From the NCBI GenBank assembly GCA_000333855.2, contig CM007323.1:199923-263922 (forward strand): a stretch of DNA of 64,000 nt. Reading direction: 5' to 3'. The notes beneath the pieces were generated by a model, which was given only the letters and a program-made list of their open reading frames with translations, made no database searches and was not told the DNA's origin. The stretch comes from Endotrypanum monterogeii. Taxonomy: Eukaryota > Euglenozoa > Kinetoplastea > Trypanosomatida > Trypanosomatidae. Made by a program: the position numbers and the translations under genes. Of this stretch, positions 1 through 11,539 are shown piece after piece. Every line of letters starts with the position of its first letter. Within the stretch, counting starts at the first letter, position 1.

Positions 1-94
1 GTTGGGTAAAAAAAAGTTAAAAAAGTTAAGGTAACCGGACGACGTCCACCACGACGTAGACGAGTAGTACTACTCGAATAACAAAAAAAACTAA

Positions 95-135
<41 letters not shown>

Positions 136-374
136 CTTGTGTGTTTAGAGATGCAGGCGTCGAACGGTCAAACTGAGGGGATGGAGATATTGTCCTGAGA
201 GCAGAGAAGCGTTCCTCCAGACCTCTTACAGGCATACTGTGGAGCAGGGAAAGGGGTGAGGCGCGTGAGTAGAGTTGGGTTTGGGGGATGTTTGGCAAGA
301 ACCCGCACTTACCTGAAGACGGCGTTGCTCTGACGCATGTCGACTGCTGATAAGCGCCACCAATTTTTTTTTTT

Positions 375-406
<32 letters not shown>

Positions 407-1724
407 CTCTGGACAGGCTGAGGTCTGCACGGGAAAAAAAAAAAAGAGGTGTGGTGTTGTTTTTTTTTATTTGCAGCCTCAACGCTCGGGGAACCGTTAT
501 ATGGCAGAGGAGGACCGCGTCATCAAACACCTCCACACAAATATATAGATATTTATTTATTTAAGGGATGTGTGAGCACGTGTAGCGACGCTGTTTTTTT
601 TTGTTTTTGCTGGAGGAGCTCCCTGTTGACGTCATTCATCTCGTTTCTTTTTTTTTTTTCGACCCCTGCTCCTCACCCTCGCCATTATTCTCTGCTACCG
701 TCTACGCACACATATACACATTTGAGTAGGTTTGTCTGTGTTTGTGTGTATAGACGGTGGGAAGAAGAGGAGGACTGTGCTTCTGTTCTCCTGAGCTAAT
801 GAGGGACGCATCGAACTCCAAATATCCCCAACAAATCTGCGAACGCTACCCATCTGCATATATTTCCCCTCATTTCTTCCCATGAACACACACACACACA
901 CGTAACTACCAAGGGTTTGATACAGTCTCTCCACCCACGCACGCACACAAAAACAAAAAATATATATATACCTCCTCACGGATACACTGAAATCCGCTAT
1001 CCCTTTGTTTTTCACTGCTTGCTGGGCCCTTCTACTGTGGTCACATCACCTCTGCTCATCCTTGGGCCTGTCTTAGCACTGCCACGTATTCACGTTCACT
1101 AGCGCACGCACGCACACAGACAGAAGAAAATAACTTTTAAAAATAAAAAAAAAAGAGGGAGGAAGGGAGGAGAGGGGGGGAGTGGAGTGGAGTGGAGTGG
1201 GGGGGGGGGCCAAAGGCGCCGCTCGACTCTGACACACAACCTCTCAGGAGAGAAGCGGATACTCGGATCAAAAGACGAGAACGACTATCCACGTTGAACC
1301 CGAACGAAAACATTGTTGCGATGTCCTCCATCGCGGTGGTGAACAGACCATTCCCTTTTTCTGGGGAAGAAAACGAGACCCCGTCGCGGAATAGCTTAGA
1401 TCTTTCTGCACTGCCACAACATTCCAGCACCCCGCCCCTACTCCGTGACGACCAGGGATCTCCTCTCCCACGATATGCACCGCCTTGTCATGTACTGCCA
1501 TCGGTCCACAAATCGGGTTGTCACGACAGCGCCCACAACACGCTTGAGAGGATGCCCCCCGCTTCTCTGCGGCATCCACGCCCAACCCCTCTAAGACAAA
1601 TGCAGGTGACTGCCTGCGGCATCAATTACTGAACACAGTGCCCTTGCCAGCACCGAAGTCGTACGGTACTGCACACGAACCCAGCAGCACCGACCCGCAC
1701 AGCTCATGGAATGCGGCGGTGACG
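1..1724. other. Intergenic / 5' region of first transporter gene
   Basis: I see no supported gene before the first transporter. The stretch holds a (TA)n tract at about 98-132, a (GT)n tract at about 378-404, several A and T runs, a CA repeat near 886-900 and a G-run near 1200-1209. These are typical of trypanosomatid spacers. An ATG-started open frame at 1321-1632 looks moderately codon-like and runs into the start of the transporter gene in another frame; it is discussed as a finding and could be part of that gene or an upstream ORF. Confidence 0.6.
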
Positions 1725-3875
1725 ATGCATCCTGCAGACTTCACACTTCCCTCGCTGACAACGGATGTGGCGGGCAGGGATACATCCGATCCTCGCCCCG
1801 AATCGCCGTCAGCTGAACGTGAACAGCACACGTGCCCCAACGCACCCGGTGGAAGCCCACATCATCCGCCCGCCTTGCTACTGGCGCAGCGCCAGCATCG
1901 CCTCGAGACAAGAGAGGCGCATGTCAGGTTTGACGACAGGCTCAACATTATGGCGTGCCAGACACATTGCACTGCTTCCGTGAGCGGCAATGCATGCAAG
2001 TACGATGGAGACAAGAAAAGCGGGCCTGCCCCACTCGCCGGAGACGCGGCCCGGGGCCCACCGACGGTGGAACGTGGCGTCGACGAGGGCGCCTTAGCAG
2101 CTGAAGGCAGACCGCCCAGGATCGTCGACGCTGGTAGCAGTGACCACAGCGGTGGGTCAGCACCTTCGTCATCGTCCCCGCCCCCGCCAACGACGCTCCT
2201 CGGTCTTGTAGCGCGGCGCATCGAGACGACCTCTCTCTTGCAGCTTATGTGGGTGCTGCTGCTGATGCTGATGCTTCTGGTGGGCAACGCCTTCCAGGTT
2301 ATTTTTCTTAACTTCTGGATCCACCAATTCTCCGCGAGTGCGTCGCCGGCGCGCCACACACCGGTGCCACCGTCGTCCGTCGGCAGTGATGGAGGTGGCG
2401 AGGGTGTCAAGGCGCTCGCCAGCAGCTACACCACCTTTGTCATCTCCGCCTATGTCTTCCCCACATTTTTCCTTGTGCTTTTGCTTGTGTATGTGCTGTG
2501 GCGGCGACCGAACCTGGGCTTCACTCGCGAGTGGGCAGGGTGGAAACTTCTGTTGGGGATCGGGGCCATGGACGCGCTGAACAGCATCATGGCCATCTAC
2601 GCGGCCGCCAACACACCGGAGGTGCTGCAGGCGCTCTTCATCTCGCTTGTCCCCATCTACTCCGCCATCTTCACCAAGTGGCTGCTGAAGGACCCGCGCG
2701 ACTACGCGAACCCGTACATCGTCGTCAGTTTTCTTCTGATTGCAACCGGAGTGGCGATCGCATCACTCTTCAACTACGCCGCCACGCACCACCACGACAC
2801 GAAGAACGGCAGCGGGGGCGGGCCGCCCTCGTCCCCCTCCCCCTCTTCTTCGGTGGCCCTGGACCGGCGACTGTGGTGCCTGGTGTTTTTCCTTTCCGTC
2901 CCGCCAACGGTTTTGATGAACGTGTGGCAGACTATGTATATGATACGGTACACAAGCACTGATCACCCCACCGAAAGTCTCGCAGATCATGCTGAAAGTG
3001 TGGCAGAGGGGGAGGAGGACGGAGAGGTGGGGGAGGGGGAGGAGGACGGAGAGGGGGAGGTGGGGGAGGAGGGGGGCGACCATACGGTGGCGCCTGTGCC
3101 CACGCAGCCCTTGGCTGGCTCTGCATCTGCGTCCTTTTCCGGTATGCTCATGCCCCCTAAGCTCCCCCTGCATGGCGACGATACAAGCGTCAAGCTGGTC
3201 ATGCTGACCTCTGACACGGCCATCCAGGCGATTATGGCCTTGATGTTGTTGCCAGTGGACGCGCTGCCGTGGTTTGGCGGGAGCAACTCGATCCGCGAAG
3301 TGGTGCAAAACCTAGAAGAGGGCATCGACTGTGTGCTGCACTGTCCGCATAACATGACCTATTGTATACTGTACAGCATCGGTTTCGTGTTGGTTTATAT
3401 CGCCTCTGCCTACCTCAACCGCTACAGCGTGACCCTGTGCTCCATGGTCAGTCAGCTTTCGGGCCCCATCACAGCCCTCATCCTGATTGCATTTCCTGCC
3501 CTGAACATGACTGGCGACTCCTCACCGTGGTATGTCAGCATCTTCGCGATTATCGTGCTGTCCTGTGGCACAGTTATATACGTGTACTGGGACGAGATGA
3601 CGATGGAGGAGAAGATGGTGGGTGAAGTGCAGCTGAAGTGGACCATGCTGCAGGAGCAGCAACAGCAAAGGGGGCCGCATTTGCACCTGCATCCGTCTGG
3701 CAGGGGCCCGTCTTACCATGCCATCGACAACGGCAGCCCGACCGCCGCGCGGGCGCAGCATCACCGTCACTCGCGATCACGGCGGTACCGTCGTCGTGCT
3801 CAGTCGCACTACGTCGTGGTCGTCAATCAAGATGTGACAGACACCGCCGACAACCAACAGTCGCATCCCCACTGA
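1725..3875 (+). CDS. CRT-like transporter (DMT superfamily), copy 1
   Basis: This encodes a 716-residue multispanning membrane protein of the chloroquine-resistance-transporter-like group of the drug/metabolite transporter superfamily, whose members usually sit in acidic or digestive organelle membranes. About ten hydrophobic segments are visible. The first is near residue 171, after a long polar N-terminus. A conserved stretch with MDALNSIMAIYAAANTPEVL follows, and the last segments end in a WDEMTMEEK-type tail. A cytosolic loop near residues 425-450 holds an almost pure Glu/Gly/Asp tandem repeat (nt 3009-3078). The C-terminus is His/Arg-rich. The next gene downstream is a diverged paralogue sharing the same membrane core, so this is a tandem duplication. 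I chose the first in-frame ATG at 1725; the frame is open back to 1548 without an ATG, so the N-terminus is uncertain. Substrate unknown. Confidence 0.82.
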   Translation: MHPADFTLPSLTTDVAGRDTSDPRPESPSAEREQHTCPNAPGGSPHHPPALLLAQRQHRLETREAHVRFDDRLNIMACQTHCTASVSGNACKYDGDKKSGPAPLAGDAARGPPTVERGVDEGALAAEGRPPRIVDAGSSDHSGGSAPSSSSPPPPTTLLGLVARRIETTSLLQLMWVLLLMLMLLVGNAFQVIFLNFWIHQFSASASPARHTPVPPSSVGSDGGGEGVKALASSYTTFVISAYVFPTFFLVLLLVYVLWRRPNLGFTREWAGWKLLLGIGAMDALNSIMAIYAAANTPEVLQALFISLVPIYSAIFTKWLLKDPRDYANPYIVVSFLLIATGVAIASLFNYAATHHHDTKNGSGGGPPSSPSPSSSVALDRRLWCLVFFLSVPPTVLMNVWQTMYMIRYTSTDHPTESLADHAESVAEGEEDGEVGEGEEDGEGEVGEEGGDHTVAPVPTQPLAGSASASFSGMLMPPKLPLHGDDTSVKLVMLTSDTAIQAIMALMLLPVDALPWFGGSNSIREVVQNLEEGIDCVLHCPHNMTYCILYSIGFVLVYIASAYLNRYSVTLCSMVSQLSGPITALILIAFPALNMTGDSSPWYVSIFAIIVLSCGTVIYVYWDEMTMEEKMVGEVQLKWTMLQEQQQQRGPHLHLHPSGRGPSYHAIDNGSPTAARAQHHRHSRSRRYRRRAQSHYVVVVNQDVTDTADNQQSHPH

Positions 3876-4192
3876 ACACAAGCATCAAACGTGTCGCTGT
3901 AGTCACCACGACCAAGCCCTTCATGGCTACATACTGCCCTCCCTCCCCCCCCCCCATCTACCCTTCCGCTTCCTTCACTGACTGCTTGACATACAGTGTC
4001 GCCATATGTGCGCTGACTATGTCTCGACAGTGTACAACAAGTTTTTGTTCATATACTTCGTAGATCTGCCGAGGCGACACGCCGGGGGGAGAGAGAGAGA
4101 GTCGGTGTGAGGTGCACACGAAAGCGGGGCTGGTGGCATCTCTGCCTCCCATCCCCGAAATCCACACTCGATCCTTTTCGGGGAAAATAAAA

Positions 4193-4233
<41 letters not shown>

Positions 4234-4414
4234 TGTGTGGGTGTACATACATATATAAACTATCTAACTACATATTTGTTTGTTTTGTGTGGATGTGTAT
4301 TTGTGCAAAAACACGTTTTTTTCGACTGCGCCGTCGTCGTCTTGGATTAAGTGCCTGCTGTTTATCTGTTTGCTTTCCGCCTGGCGGTTTTGAGGTGTGG
4401 CTGCTCGCACACAA

Positions 4415-4451
<37 letters not shown>

Positions 4452-4571
4452 TTAATAACAGCAACACGGAGGAGGTGCAAATACAAGTTTTGAGACAGAC
4501 ATGCCACGTAGTCACCGCACGAACGACGCTGTACCGTCTATCTCTTCTTCTCGCGCAAGCGAGTGTTAATG

Positions 4572-4611
<40 letters not shown>

Positions 4612-4896
4612 CAATGCGCTCATGTCTATATACATCAACCAGCCGTGTTCCTTACCTCCCCCCCCCACCCACACACACACAAAATAAATATATATGTAGT
4701 ATATCTAGGTAGATATACATATAAATAATTTTTTGCATATACGTATATACACTTGTATGTTGGAGTGTGTGCAGTCTTTTATATATATATATATATTGAT
4801 CGATACAATCTGCATCACTGCGCGTGTGAGGCTCTCTGGTACAAGCAATCGTATATGTGTCCGTATCTTCCCTTCCCCTCACTCATACACATCAGC
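3876..4896. repeat. Spacer with TG, AG and TA microsatellites
   Basis: This is the 1 kb spacer between the two transporter paralogues. It contains (TG)n at about 4195-4228 continuing imperfectly to 4243, (AG)n at about 4419-4449, (TA)n at about 4575-4607, and another short (TA)n at about 4781-4796. A pyrimidine-rich stretch at 4866-4883 followed by AG at 4894-4895 lies directly before the downstream ATG, and could serve as a trans-splice acceptor that leaves almost no 5' UTR. No gene seen. Confidence 0.7.
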
Positions 4897-7185
4897 ATGT
4901 CGCCCATTCACACGAAGAAGGCGGACAAGCTTGACCTGGGTGTGAACAAGTTTGATGCTCTGGACAACCCCGATCGCTGCGCCGGGTACCCATCCCGGGA
5001 AAAGAGACGAAGCTCGCTAAAGTCTTCTACCACCACTAACGAGCCCATAGTGGTAGCGGCAACCGCCTTCGCTACCGAGGATCTGCGACGTAGCCGTCTC
5101 CCGTGTGAGGAAGACTTGGGCAACGCCGCACCCTTATCCACCTCTACAATGTCCTCGCCCCTCAGTCACATCAACACGAATAGGCACAAACTCACCTCCC
5201 CCCTACAGAAAGCGCTGGCGTTCGAAGGGCGGTGCCCTCAAGCTGATGCAGAAAATAGAGGCGGCGCAGCGATGAGGGTGGCCCAGCGCGGCATCGCGCC
5301 GCTCACTCACAACGACCCTGACGATAATACCGACATCTCCTTCACCTCTACTGCAAACGCAGCGCCGACCTTGCCGGTGATGGATGCGACGCCGACCAAA
5401 CACGATACGGACAGCAACCACGTAGGTCCCCTCCGCACGTTACCTTTCCGGTCTGTCTCAAAGGTGATGACCTCCCTTCGCGCCTTCTTCTGCAAGCTGC
5501 GTGCAATGTCTATGCGTCAAATGATGTGGGTCACTCTCCTTGTTGCCCTTGTCATGGTCGGAAATTTTATGCAGATTGTGATGCTGAACTTTTGGCTCAT
5601 CTCCTTCCCCTCGGATGGGACGCCAGGCAATTACACTGCCTTTGCAGTGCCCGGCATCTTCTTCGCCATTTTTTTTTTCTTGCTTCTTTGTGCCTATGTC
5701 GCGATTCGGCGGCCGTCGCTGCGCTTCGCCAGGCACGCCCACGGATGGACCATCCTCCTCGGTGTTGGCTTCTGCGACGCCCTGAACAGCTGGATGGCCA
5801 CGTACGCCGCCTCCTACACCTCTGAGGTGCTGCAGGCGCTCTTCACGAATCTCTGTCCTCTCTACGCGGTGTTCCTGTGCAAGTGGATCCTGCGCGACAC
5901 GCGCCGCTACGCCAATGTATACATCGCCTCCGTCTTCGTGCTCACCATCTGCGGCATCCTAGCCGCTTCGCTCTACGGCCTCGTCAAGGACCACCACATG
6001 GGTGACGGCAACTGGTGGATCCTCATTTTTTTCCTGTCCATGCCGTTCCGCGTGCTCATGAACGTGTGGCAATCCCTCTACATGATTGTCTACACCCGCG
6101 ACCCCGAGTTCATCTCATGGCTGCGCGTTCGCCTGGGAACTGCTTCGGATTTCCCCGAGAACAGCACTGTAGCGACGCCGGACAACTCTGATACCTTTGC
6201 CGAGACTGACGTCGTCCTCAGCCCTGACCGCGCCTCATTTCCAAACAGTGGCTTCGAAAAAAATATTTCAGTCATCACACCTGGTAGTGTGAGCGCGCCA
6301 ATAGGTGAAGATGGGGACAATGAAGTGACGGAGCAGGCGGGGCTGGTGAACACGGACAAGCTCAACTACGAAGAGGTGGACACCACGTGCCCTGTCACGC
6401 ACGGCTCGGTGAATGCCACGGGCGATTCTGTAGGCATCATCGCTACAGAGATCTGTGCGCCAGAGACGACCAGCTGCGCAGCTAGTGTTTCTGCGCATTC
6501 CCCTGCAACATTGTCGAGGGAGCCTCTGCTGAGCCACGAGGATATGCTGTATCCTCTTCATCCTGCTCGGGAAAACGAAGACTTGCGGCCGACTGCGACT
6601 GCAGCGTCACTGCTGCCGACGGACACGATGTTCACGGTGCGCTACAATCAATGTGACGACACCATCGTGAAGCTCGTCATGTTGGCCGGTGAAACGACGA
6701 TCCAGATGTGCTTCACGCTGTGCCTGCTCCCGGCAGACGCGCTGCCGTGGTGGGGCAACAGCGACAGTGTCAGCTCCACGTGGACTAACTTCATCGAAGG
6801 CCTGAACTGCGTCTTCACGATCCGGGAGAACTTCCTCTACTGCTTCCTGTACACCCTCGGCTTCATCTTCACCTACGTTGGATGCGCCTACCTGAACCAC
6901 TATAGTGCCGCTCTATGCTCCATTGTCAGCCAACTCTCCTCCCCGGTCACAGCACTGCTGCTCGTCATCGTGCCGAGCTGGAATGTGCAGGCGGATGGCG
7001 ACTCGCCGTGGTACCTGAACTCTATCGCCATCATCGTCTTGTGTGTCGCAGCGCTCATCTACGTGATGTGGGAAGATATGACCGATGACGAAAAAGTGCA
7101 TGCTGAGTATGAACTGAAGATGCGAGAACTTCACGTGCGCCGGTCGTCACACCAGGCACCACATCCCGTTACGATTCGGGGGTGA
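4897..7185 (+). CDS. CRT-like transporter (DMT superfamily), copy 2
   Basis: This 762-residue membrane protein is paralogous to the preceding gene. The shared core includes a first span near residue 207 (MMWVTLLVALVMVGN), a DALNSWMATYAASYTSEVLQ segment that is nearly the same as in copy 1, a MNVWQSLYMIVYTRD helix end, DALPWWGNSDS before a loop, and a final span ending WEDMTDDEK. The polar N-terminus (about 200 residues) and the large loop between the central spans (about residues 405-585) have no similarity to copy 1 and are low complexity. The reading frame is open further upstream, but through a (TA)n tract encoding YIYIYI; the ATG at 4897 gives a sensible N-terminus and fits copy 2 beginning MSPIH. 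Location is probably an internal vacuolar or acidocalcisome-like membrane by analogy to CRT; substrate unknown. Confidence 0.83.
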   Translation: MSPIHTKKADKLDLGVNKFDALDNPDRCAGYPSREKRRSSLKSSTTTNEPIVVAATAFATEDLRRSRLPCEEDLGNAAPLSTSTMSSPLSHINTNRHKLTSPLQKALAFEGRCPQADAENRGGAAMRVAQRGIAPLTHNDPDDNTDISFTSTANAAPTLPVMDATPTKHDTDSNHVGPLRTLPFRSVSKVMTSLRAFFCKLRAMSMRQMMWVTLLVALVMVGNFMQIVMLNFWLISFPSDGTPGNYTAFAVPGIFFAIFFFLLLCAYVAIRRPSLRFARHAHGWTILLGVGFCDALNSWMATYAASYTSEVLQALFTNLCPLYAVFLCKWILRDTRRYANVYIASVFVLTICGILAASLYGLVKDHHMGDGNWWILIFFLSMPFRVLMNVWQSLYMIVYTRDPEFISWLRVRLGTASDFPENSTVATPDNSDTFAETDVVLSPDRASFPNSGFEKNISVITPGSVSAPIGEDGDNEVTEQAGLVNTDKLNYEEVDTTCPVTHGSVNATGDSVGIIATEICAPETTSCAASVSAHSPATLSREPLLSHEDMLYPLHPARENEDLRPTATAASLLPTDTMFTVRYNQCDDTIVKLVMLAGETTIQMCFTLCLLPADALPWWGNSDSVSSTWTNFIEGLNCVFTIRENFLYCFLYTLGFIFTYVGCAYLNHYSAALCSIVSQLSSPVTALLLVIVPSWNVQADGDSPWYLNSIAIIVLCVAALIYVMWEDMTDDEKVHAEYELKMRELHVRRSSHQAPHPVTIRG

Positions 7186-7410
7186 AAAAAAAAGGGGGGG
7201 GAGAGTAGATCCGGTACAGGGAAAGTATTGGGTCCGCGAACGGCGGCAATATATATATATATATGTGTGTGTGTTTTTTTTAAGGCCCACACGCCTCGTT
7301 GCTTGCTTCCTCCTCTTCCATCCCCCAGGGAGAAGGTTTGTGTGTATGCGTATATGTATGCGTATGTGTGGCCGTCTCTCTCTCTCTGTCTGTGTGTGCC
7401 TGTGCCTGTG

Positions 7411-7441
<31 letters not shown>

Positions 7442-7519
7442 CTTACCTTCAGATGACTTTCCTCAGAACTTTTTCTCGCTTACCTAATACACCCCCCCCC
7501 TCCTCCCCCCCCTCCCCAG

Positions 7520-7554
<35 letters not shown>

Positions 7555-8288
7555 CATACACCACCACGACTCTGTCCTCCCCCTCCTCCTCCTTTCTGCA
7601 CCTCAGACACACACACACACACCCGACACGCATACGCACCGAGAGACTCTAATAAAATCGCTTATCCTTTTATACAAAATGTGCCCAGGAAAGCAAACAA
7701 ATAAAAAAAAGGGGGAAGGAAAGATGTGCGTGGGCAGTGGCAGGCGATAATGGCCCACCTGATGTAGAAGGGCAAACAATATACATATATATGTCTGTAT
7801 CTGTGTGTGTGTGTGTGTGTGTGTGCACAAGTGGTAGAGGCGGAGGACGGAAACAAAACATCATGCTCACTGTGTGGTGAAAGGCTCATGTATCCTAGTA
7901 CCTTCTACACATTTCACATCGCTTTATGTTGTCAAGTTTTGATTATTTATTGTTAAATATATGTGCCTCCTGAATGTGTGTATGTGTGGTTGCCCCGTCC
8001 GCTACCCGTATCCATGGCGCAACTGGACAGGCTAGAGCGTGTCGATGAGCCCTGGGAAAAAGTATGGGCGTGAAAGAGAAAACAGAATTGTGAGACGAGA
8101 GGTGGAAAGAAGTGAACATGCCCCATATCAAACTATACGTTATCGTTGCCTACCTTTGCCCATCGCGCGGACACCCCTCTTCATCTCACCTCCTCACACT
8201 GGCCCTCCACGGAATACGCAAAACAGAGTTCTCACATAATGCCGACCATACCTTACAACCACACCTTTCTTTCCAACCCTTGTGCAAG
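7186..8288. repeat. Microsatellite-rich spacer
   Basis: No gene is supported here. The stretch contains (TA)n at about 7250-7264, (TG)n at about 7415-7440, a C-run with TCC repeats at about 7492-7517, (AC)n plus (TA)n at about 7521-7554, (AC)n at about 7607-7622 and (TG)n at about 7802-7825. From about 7860 the sequence becomes non-repetitive and leads into the decayed retroelement, whose true 5' end I cannot place. Confidence 0.65.
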
Positions 8289-8940
8289 ATGACGGGCAAG
8301 TCGTCCGACCCTGTAATGTAGTACCTACAGGGACTGATAGACCTCAAGGGCCAGGGAGTCCTCTCAAAGGAAAAAAAAAATCGACAAGCTGCAGGAGACA
8401 GCCCTGCGGGATTTCGTCGGCTGCGAGAATGACACACGTCTCTACCCGTGGAAGAGCGGGGCCCGACAGTTGGAGAGGCAACAGGAAGGTCTTCTAGGCA
8501 AAGCTGGAGAATTTTCGACGCCCAGCAACAACTCCAGTAAGAGAGTGGGGTTTATCAACCGGGCAATGTACAACTCTCTCACCACGGCTGACGTCGTCTT
8601 GGCGGCGAACACCACGTTTGCACCCGACGGAGAGGGCAATGCTATGGACGTGGTGGCGCTCCTGCTCATGGTTGACCTAGCGAAGCAGGTCACATACCAC
8701 AACTGGACCCTTGCCAAGCGGCTGTACCCCGACCGACTCGACGCCATTCGGGCACGGGTCATGGCCCTGCAGTATCCTCTCTTCCCCCCCCCCTCTCCCA
8801 CACACACACACAAAAAAAAAAAACAGTTGGATGCGTTACATTTTCTGATGCTCGAGGCGACTACGCCAGCCATCGCCGGAGATCCCGCAGACACCTCGGA
8901 GGCGAATGCCACCATCTCGCGGTTCCTTCGCCGATGTTAG
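8289..8940 (+). pseudogene. Gag-position ORF remnant of the retroelement
   Basis: An ATG at 8289 opens a frame that has a TAG at 8319-8321. It then continues in sense until an A10 run at 8371-8380, where the frame shifts by one. From there a long open frame runs to TAG at 8938-8940. The run C10-(CA)n-A12 at 8784-8823 interrupts what otherwise reads as a continuous globular protein (before it RARVMALQ, after it LDALHFLMLEA). I do not recognise a domain. Position ahead of the other blocks suggests a Gag-like product. The stop and shift make it non-functional as read. Confidence 0.5.
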
Positions 8941-9275
8941 GGAATGGATCTGCTCCGGTATAGGGGGCAGATGGTCCGCAGGCCGCGACATTGACGGAGG
9001 GCTTTGGCGGCAGTGGAGCGGCGCCTACCAACAAACCGCAGGCGACCCAGGCGCAACCCAATGAGGCCGTCGAAGCGAGGCCAGCTGCAGCTGAGATGGC
9101 ATGGGGGGGGGGGGGGGCCTGAGAGTGCCAGCGACGACGACGGACCGGCACGTCTTGGTTCAAAAAAAAAAAGAAAACAAAGAACTGAGCGGGTCTCCAC
9201 GGACCCTGTCCAGACCCGCTCGGGAACTGGACGCCATTCCTCAGAGGTATCTCGCACAGGTCATGGTTTTAACGT

Positions 9276-10560
9276 GTGACAGGTTATCATATTTCGATGC
9301 GCACCGCATCGAGTCGACTCACCGGGCTGCACGGTCGGCATGAAGTCCTTTACTTTTTCCCCTGTTTATCCGCCATCGCTGGGATTGCGGGCACCCTCAC
9401 GTGGAAGCAAAGGACGGACAAGTATGAGATGACAACTTATGAATCTGCCCTGTTGGAGACTGTTCAAGGCGACTTGCGCAAACAACTCCAATCCCGATGG
9501 CCAAAGTTGGCACTGGTTGGCAGAAACTGTGCCAAGCAGCCCCGCGGTAGCGAGGACTGTGACCTGTACAAGGTGGCGTCGTTCTTTTTTTTTTTCCATT
9601 ACTTTGCTTGGGCGACTGGTGATGCGCCGACATTGGCAGCGCAGCTACGTGTACTCCTCAGCCGCGCCGTGCGGGAGGGGGCGGCAAGGTTTCAGCTCTA
9701 GGCTCTTATGCGGCAGGAACTGGAGGGCGACGAAAGGAACCCGACAGCTCGCCCCCTCGACCGGGGGAGCAGGAGCGCTGGAAGGGCGGCCGCGTGTGGA
9801 CAGTGAAGAAGCTTGTAGAGGCACACAACAAAGCGGTGACAGTTGCGTTACATGCTCGTCGCCGCAGCGCTGGCTAACCTTTTCGGATGGAGCGACACGC
9901 TCGTTCGAGACCGGCCGACCCGCCGGCGTGGCGGAGGCGCTTATGCGCATGGGGATTACAGTGCGCCTTTGCGGAGAGCAGCAAAGCAGCACGCACCCCG
10001 GGCTAACCCGGCAGTTGGGGGAAGGACTGATCGTTTCATTTCGGGGCAAAGCCCACCGGCACGCCGACGGCCCGACAAAAAAGGGGCATACAACGGTCAC
10101 TGGGTTTTGGCCCAGCGCGGGGTGGAGGATGCTGAGGTGAACGCACTGAGCAGCCTGGACAACACGGACACGGCTTCAGTGCGGACGTCAGAGGGCGTAA
10201 TGCCCTGGCGCGGTTTTTGCACGAGCAGCACCAAGCGTTCCACAGCGAGACGGTTTTCCCCCTTACAAAAAAAAAACGGGGGCGCCTGTCCGAGGGGGTG
10301 GGGTATATCTACTCAGACAGACCCCCCACCCCCACCCCTCACGTCAGTCCGGTGGCGTGGGCAGCGGTGACACAGGAGGTCCGCAACAGACATGTGCGGT
10401 GGCTACGGGGGCGCTCCGTTGCATGCCACACGACCTGCTCGAGCTCGAACAAGCCCAGGTAGTGGTCGACGATCTCCCGCACGCCGGCGATCATGGAGGG
10501 CGTGCAGCTCAACCCCCCGCTCCACACGAACCAAGCCGACAGGATCGATTAATGAATTGA
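9276..10560 (+). pseudogene. Middle block of retroelement, unassigned
   Basis: Several overlapping broken open frames cover this block. One runs 9276-9701 and contains a T11 run (9585-9595) coding for a string of Phe. Another frame takes over through 10140, and a further one is broken by an A10 run at 10267-10276. In VIPER/TATE elements a tyrosine recombinase would lie here, but I could not find a convincing HxxR...Y signature, so the assignment rests on position only. Confidence 0.35.
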
Positions 10561-11539
10561 CCTCACCGGAGTTCCGAGCTGCAGCCAGCGCAGCGAGGCA
10601 CTTCGAACGCGAGGCGATGGCACACCCCGCCGGCCCCGCTGAGCGTTGGAGAGATTCAGGCCGCGTACCAGGAACCGAGTCGCACCCACCCAATGGCGGC
10701 GCTGTTCCTCCGACAGAGTTGGCACTGCCCAGCCCGCGCGCGGCGGGGGGGGGGGGGGGTTCCATCCTGACGAGAGATGTGAACATCTCGGAGATGTTCG
10801 ACACCTCGACGACAGCCCTCGTGAGCACCATGATTCGCTATGGGAAGGGTGCGAAATTCCGCGGCCCGAATGCGATTTGGACACGTCTCTTTCGCGAGGA
10901 TGTGTCGCTCCCGTTGAAGCCCCGTCAGCAGCCGGCGGGTCAACCCGGCAGCCGCCCTCCCGTCGAACCGCAAAGGCGCGGCACGCCACATGGCAACGCA
11001 CGGGGTATCCGAGGCGGACCTCATGCGAGTCACAGCGCCGCGCGTGCCCTCCTTGCATAGAATAATGCTGCTGGGGGAAGCTCCGGGGACGCAGGCCTTT
11101 AGCGTATCCGACAGCGACCTCTACGCGGAGATCTGCCGCATGCAGGGGGGGGGGGGTCTTCCCCCTGTCGATCACCACCACCACCACTCAGCGGGTCCGT
11201 CGTGCAGAGTATGCCCACAGCGCACAGCGCTAGGCACGAGTTCTCGACGGCGGCCTTACGTTCCATCGATCCGGCCAGATGTACCGGTTCGCGTACGTCG
11301 CGCACCCTGAAGGCGATGCCCGATGTAGCGCGTGCTGTCGAGGTGGGCAGGCTCGAGCGCTGCGACTGGCAACCTCGGGTCCCCGCCGCGCGTCGACCCC
11401 CGCCTGGAGGCCATGTCGGGAGGGAACGTGTTTGCGGTACTCGAGATGAAGGGGAGGGGAGACGGCTGATCACGCAGCCCGCCCGCCCCCCCCCCCCCAA
11501 CGCCCCCCTTATCGGGAAGCACGAGCTGCCACGTATTGC

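Noticed and set aside
4753..4896. Upstream extension of transporter copy 2 coding YIYIYI
   Set aside because: The extension reads through a (TA)n microsatellite and a likely trans-splice signal.
9840..10560. Tyrosine recombinase in the middle of the retroelement
   Set aside because: Expected by position for a DIRS-type element, but I could not find a reliable HxxR and Tyr arrangement in any frame.
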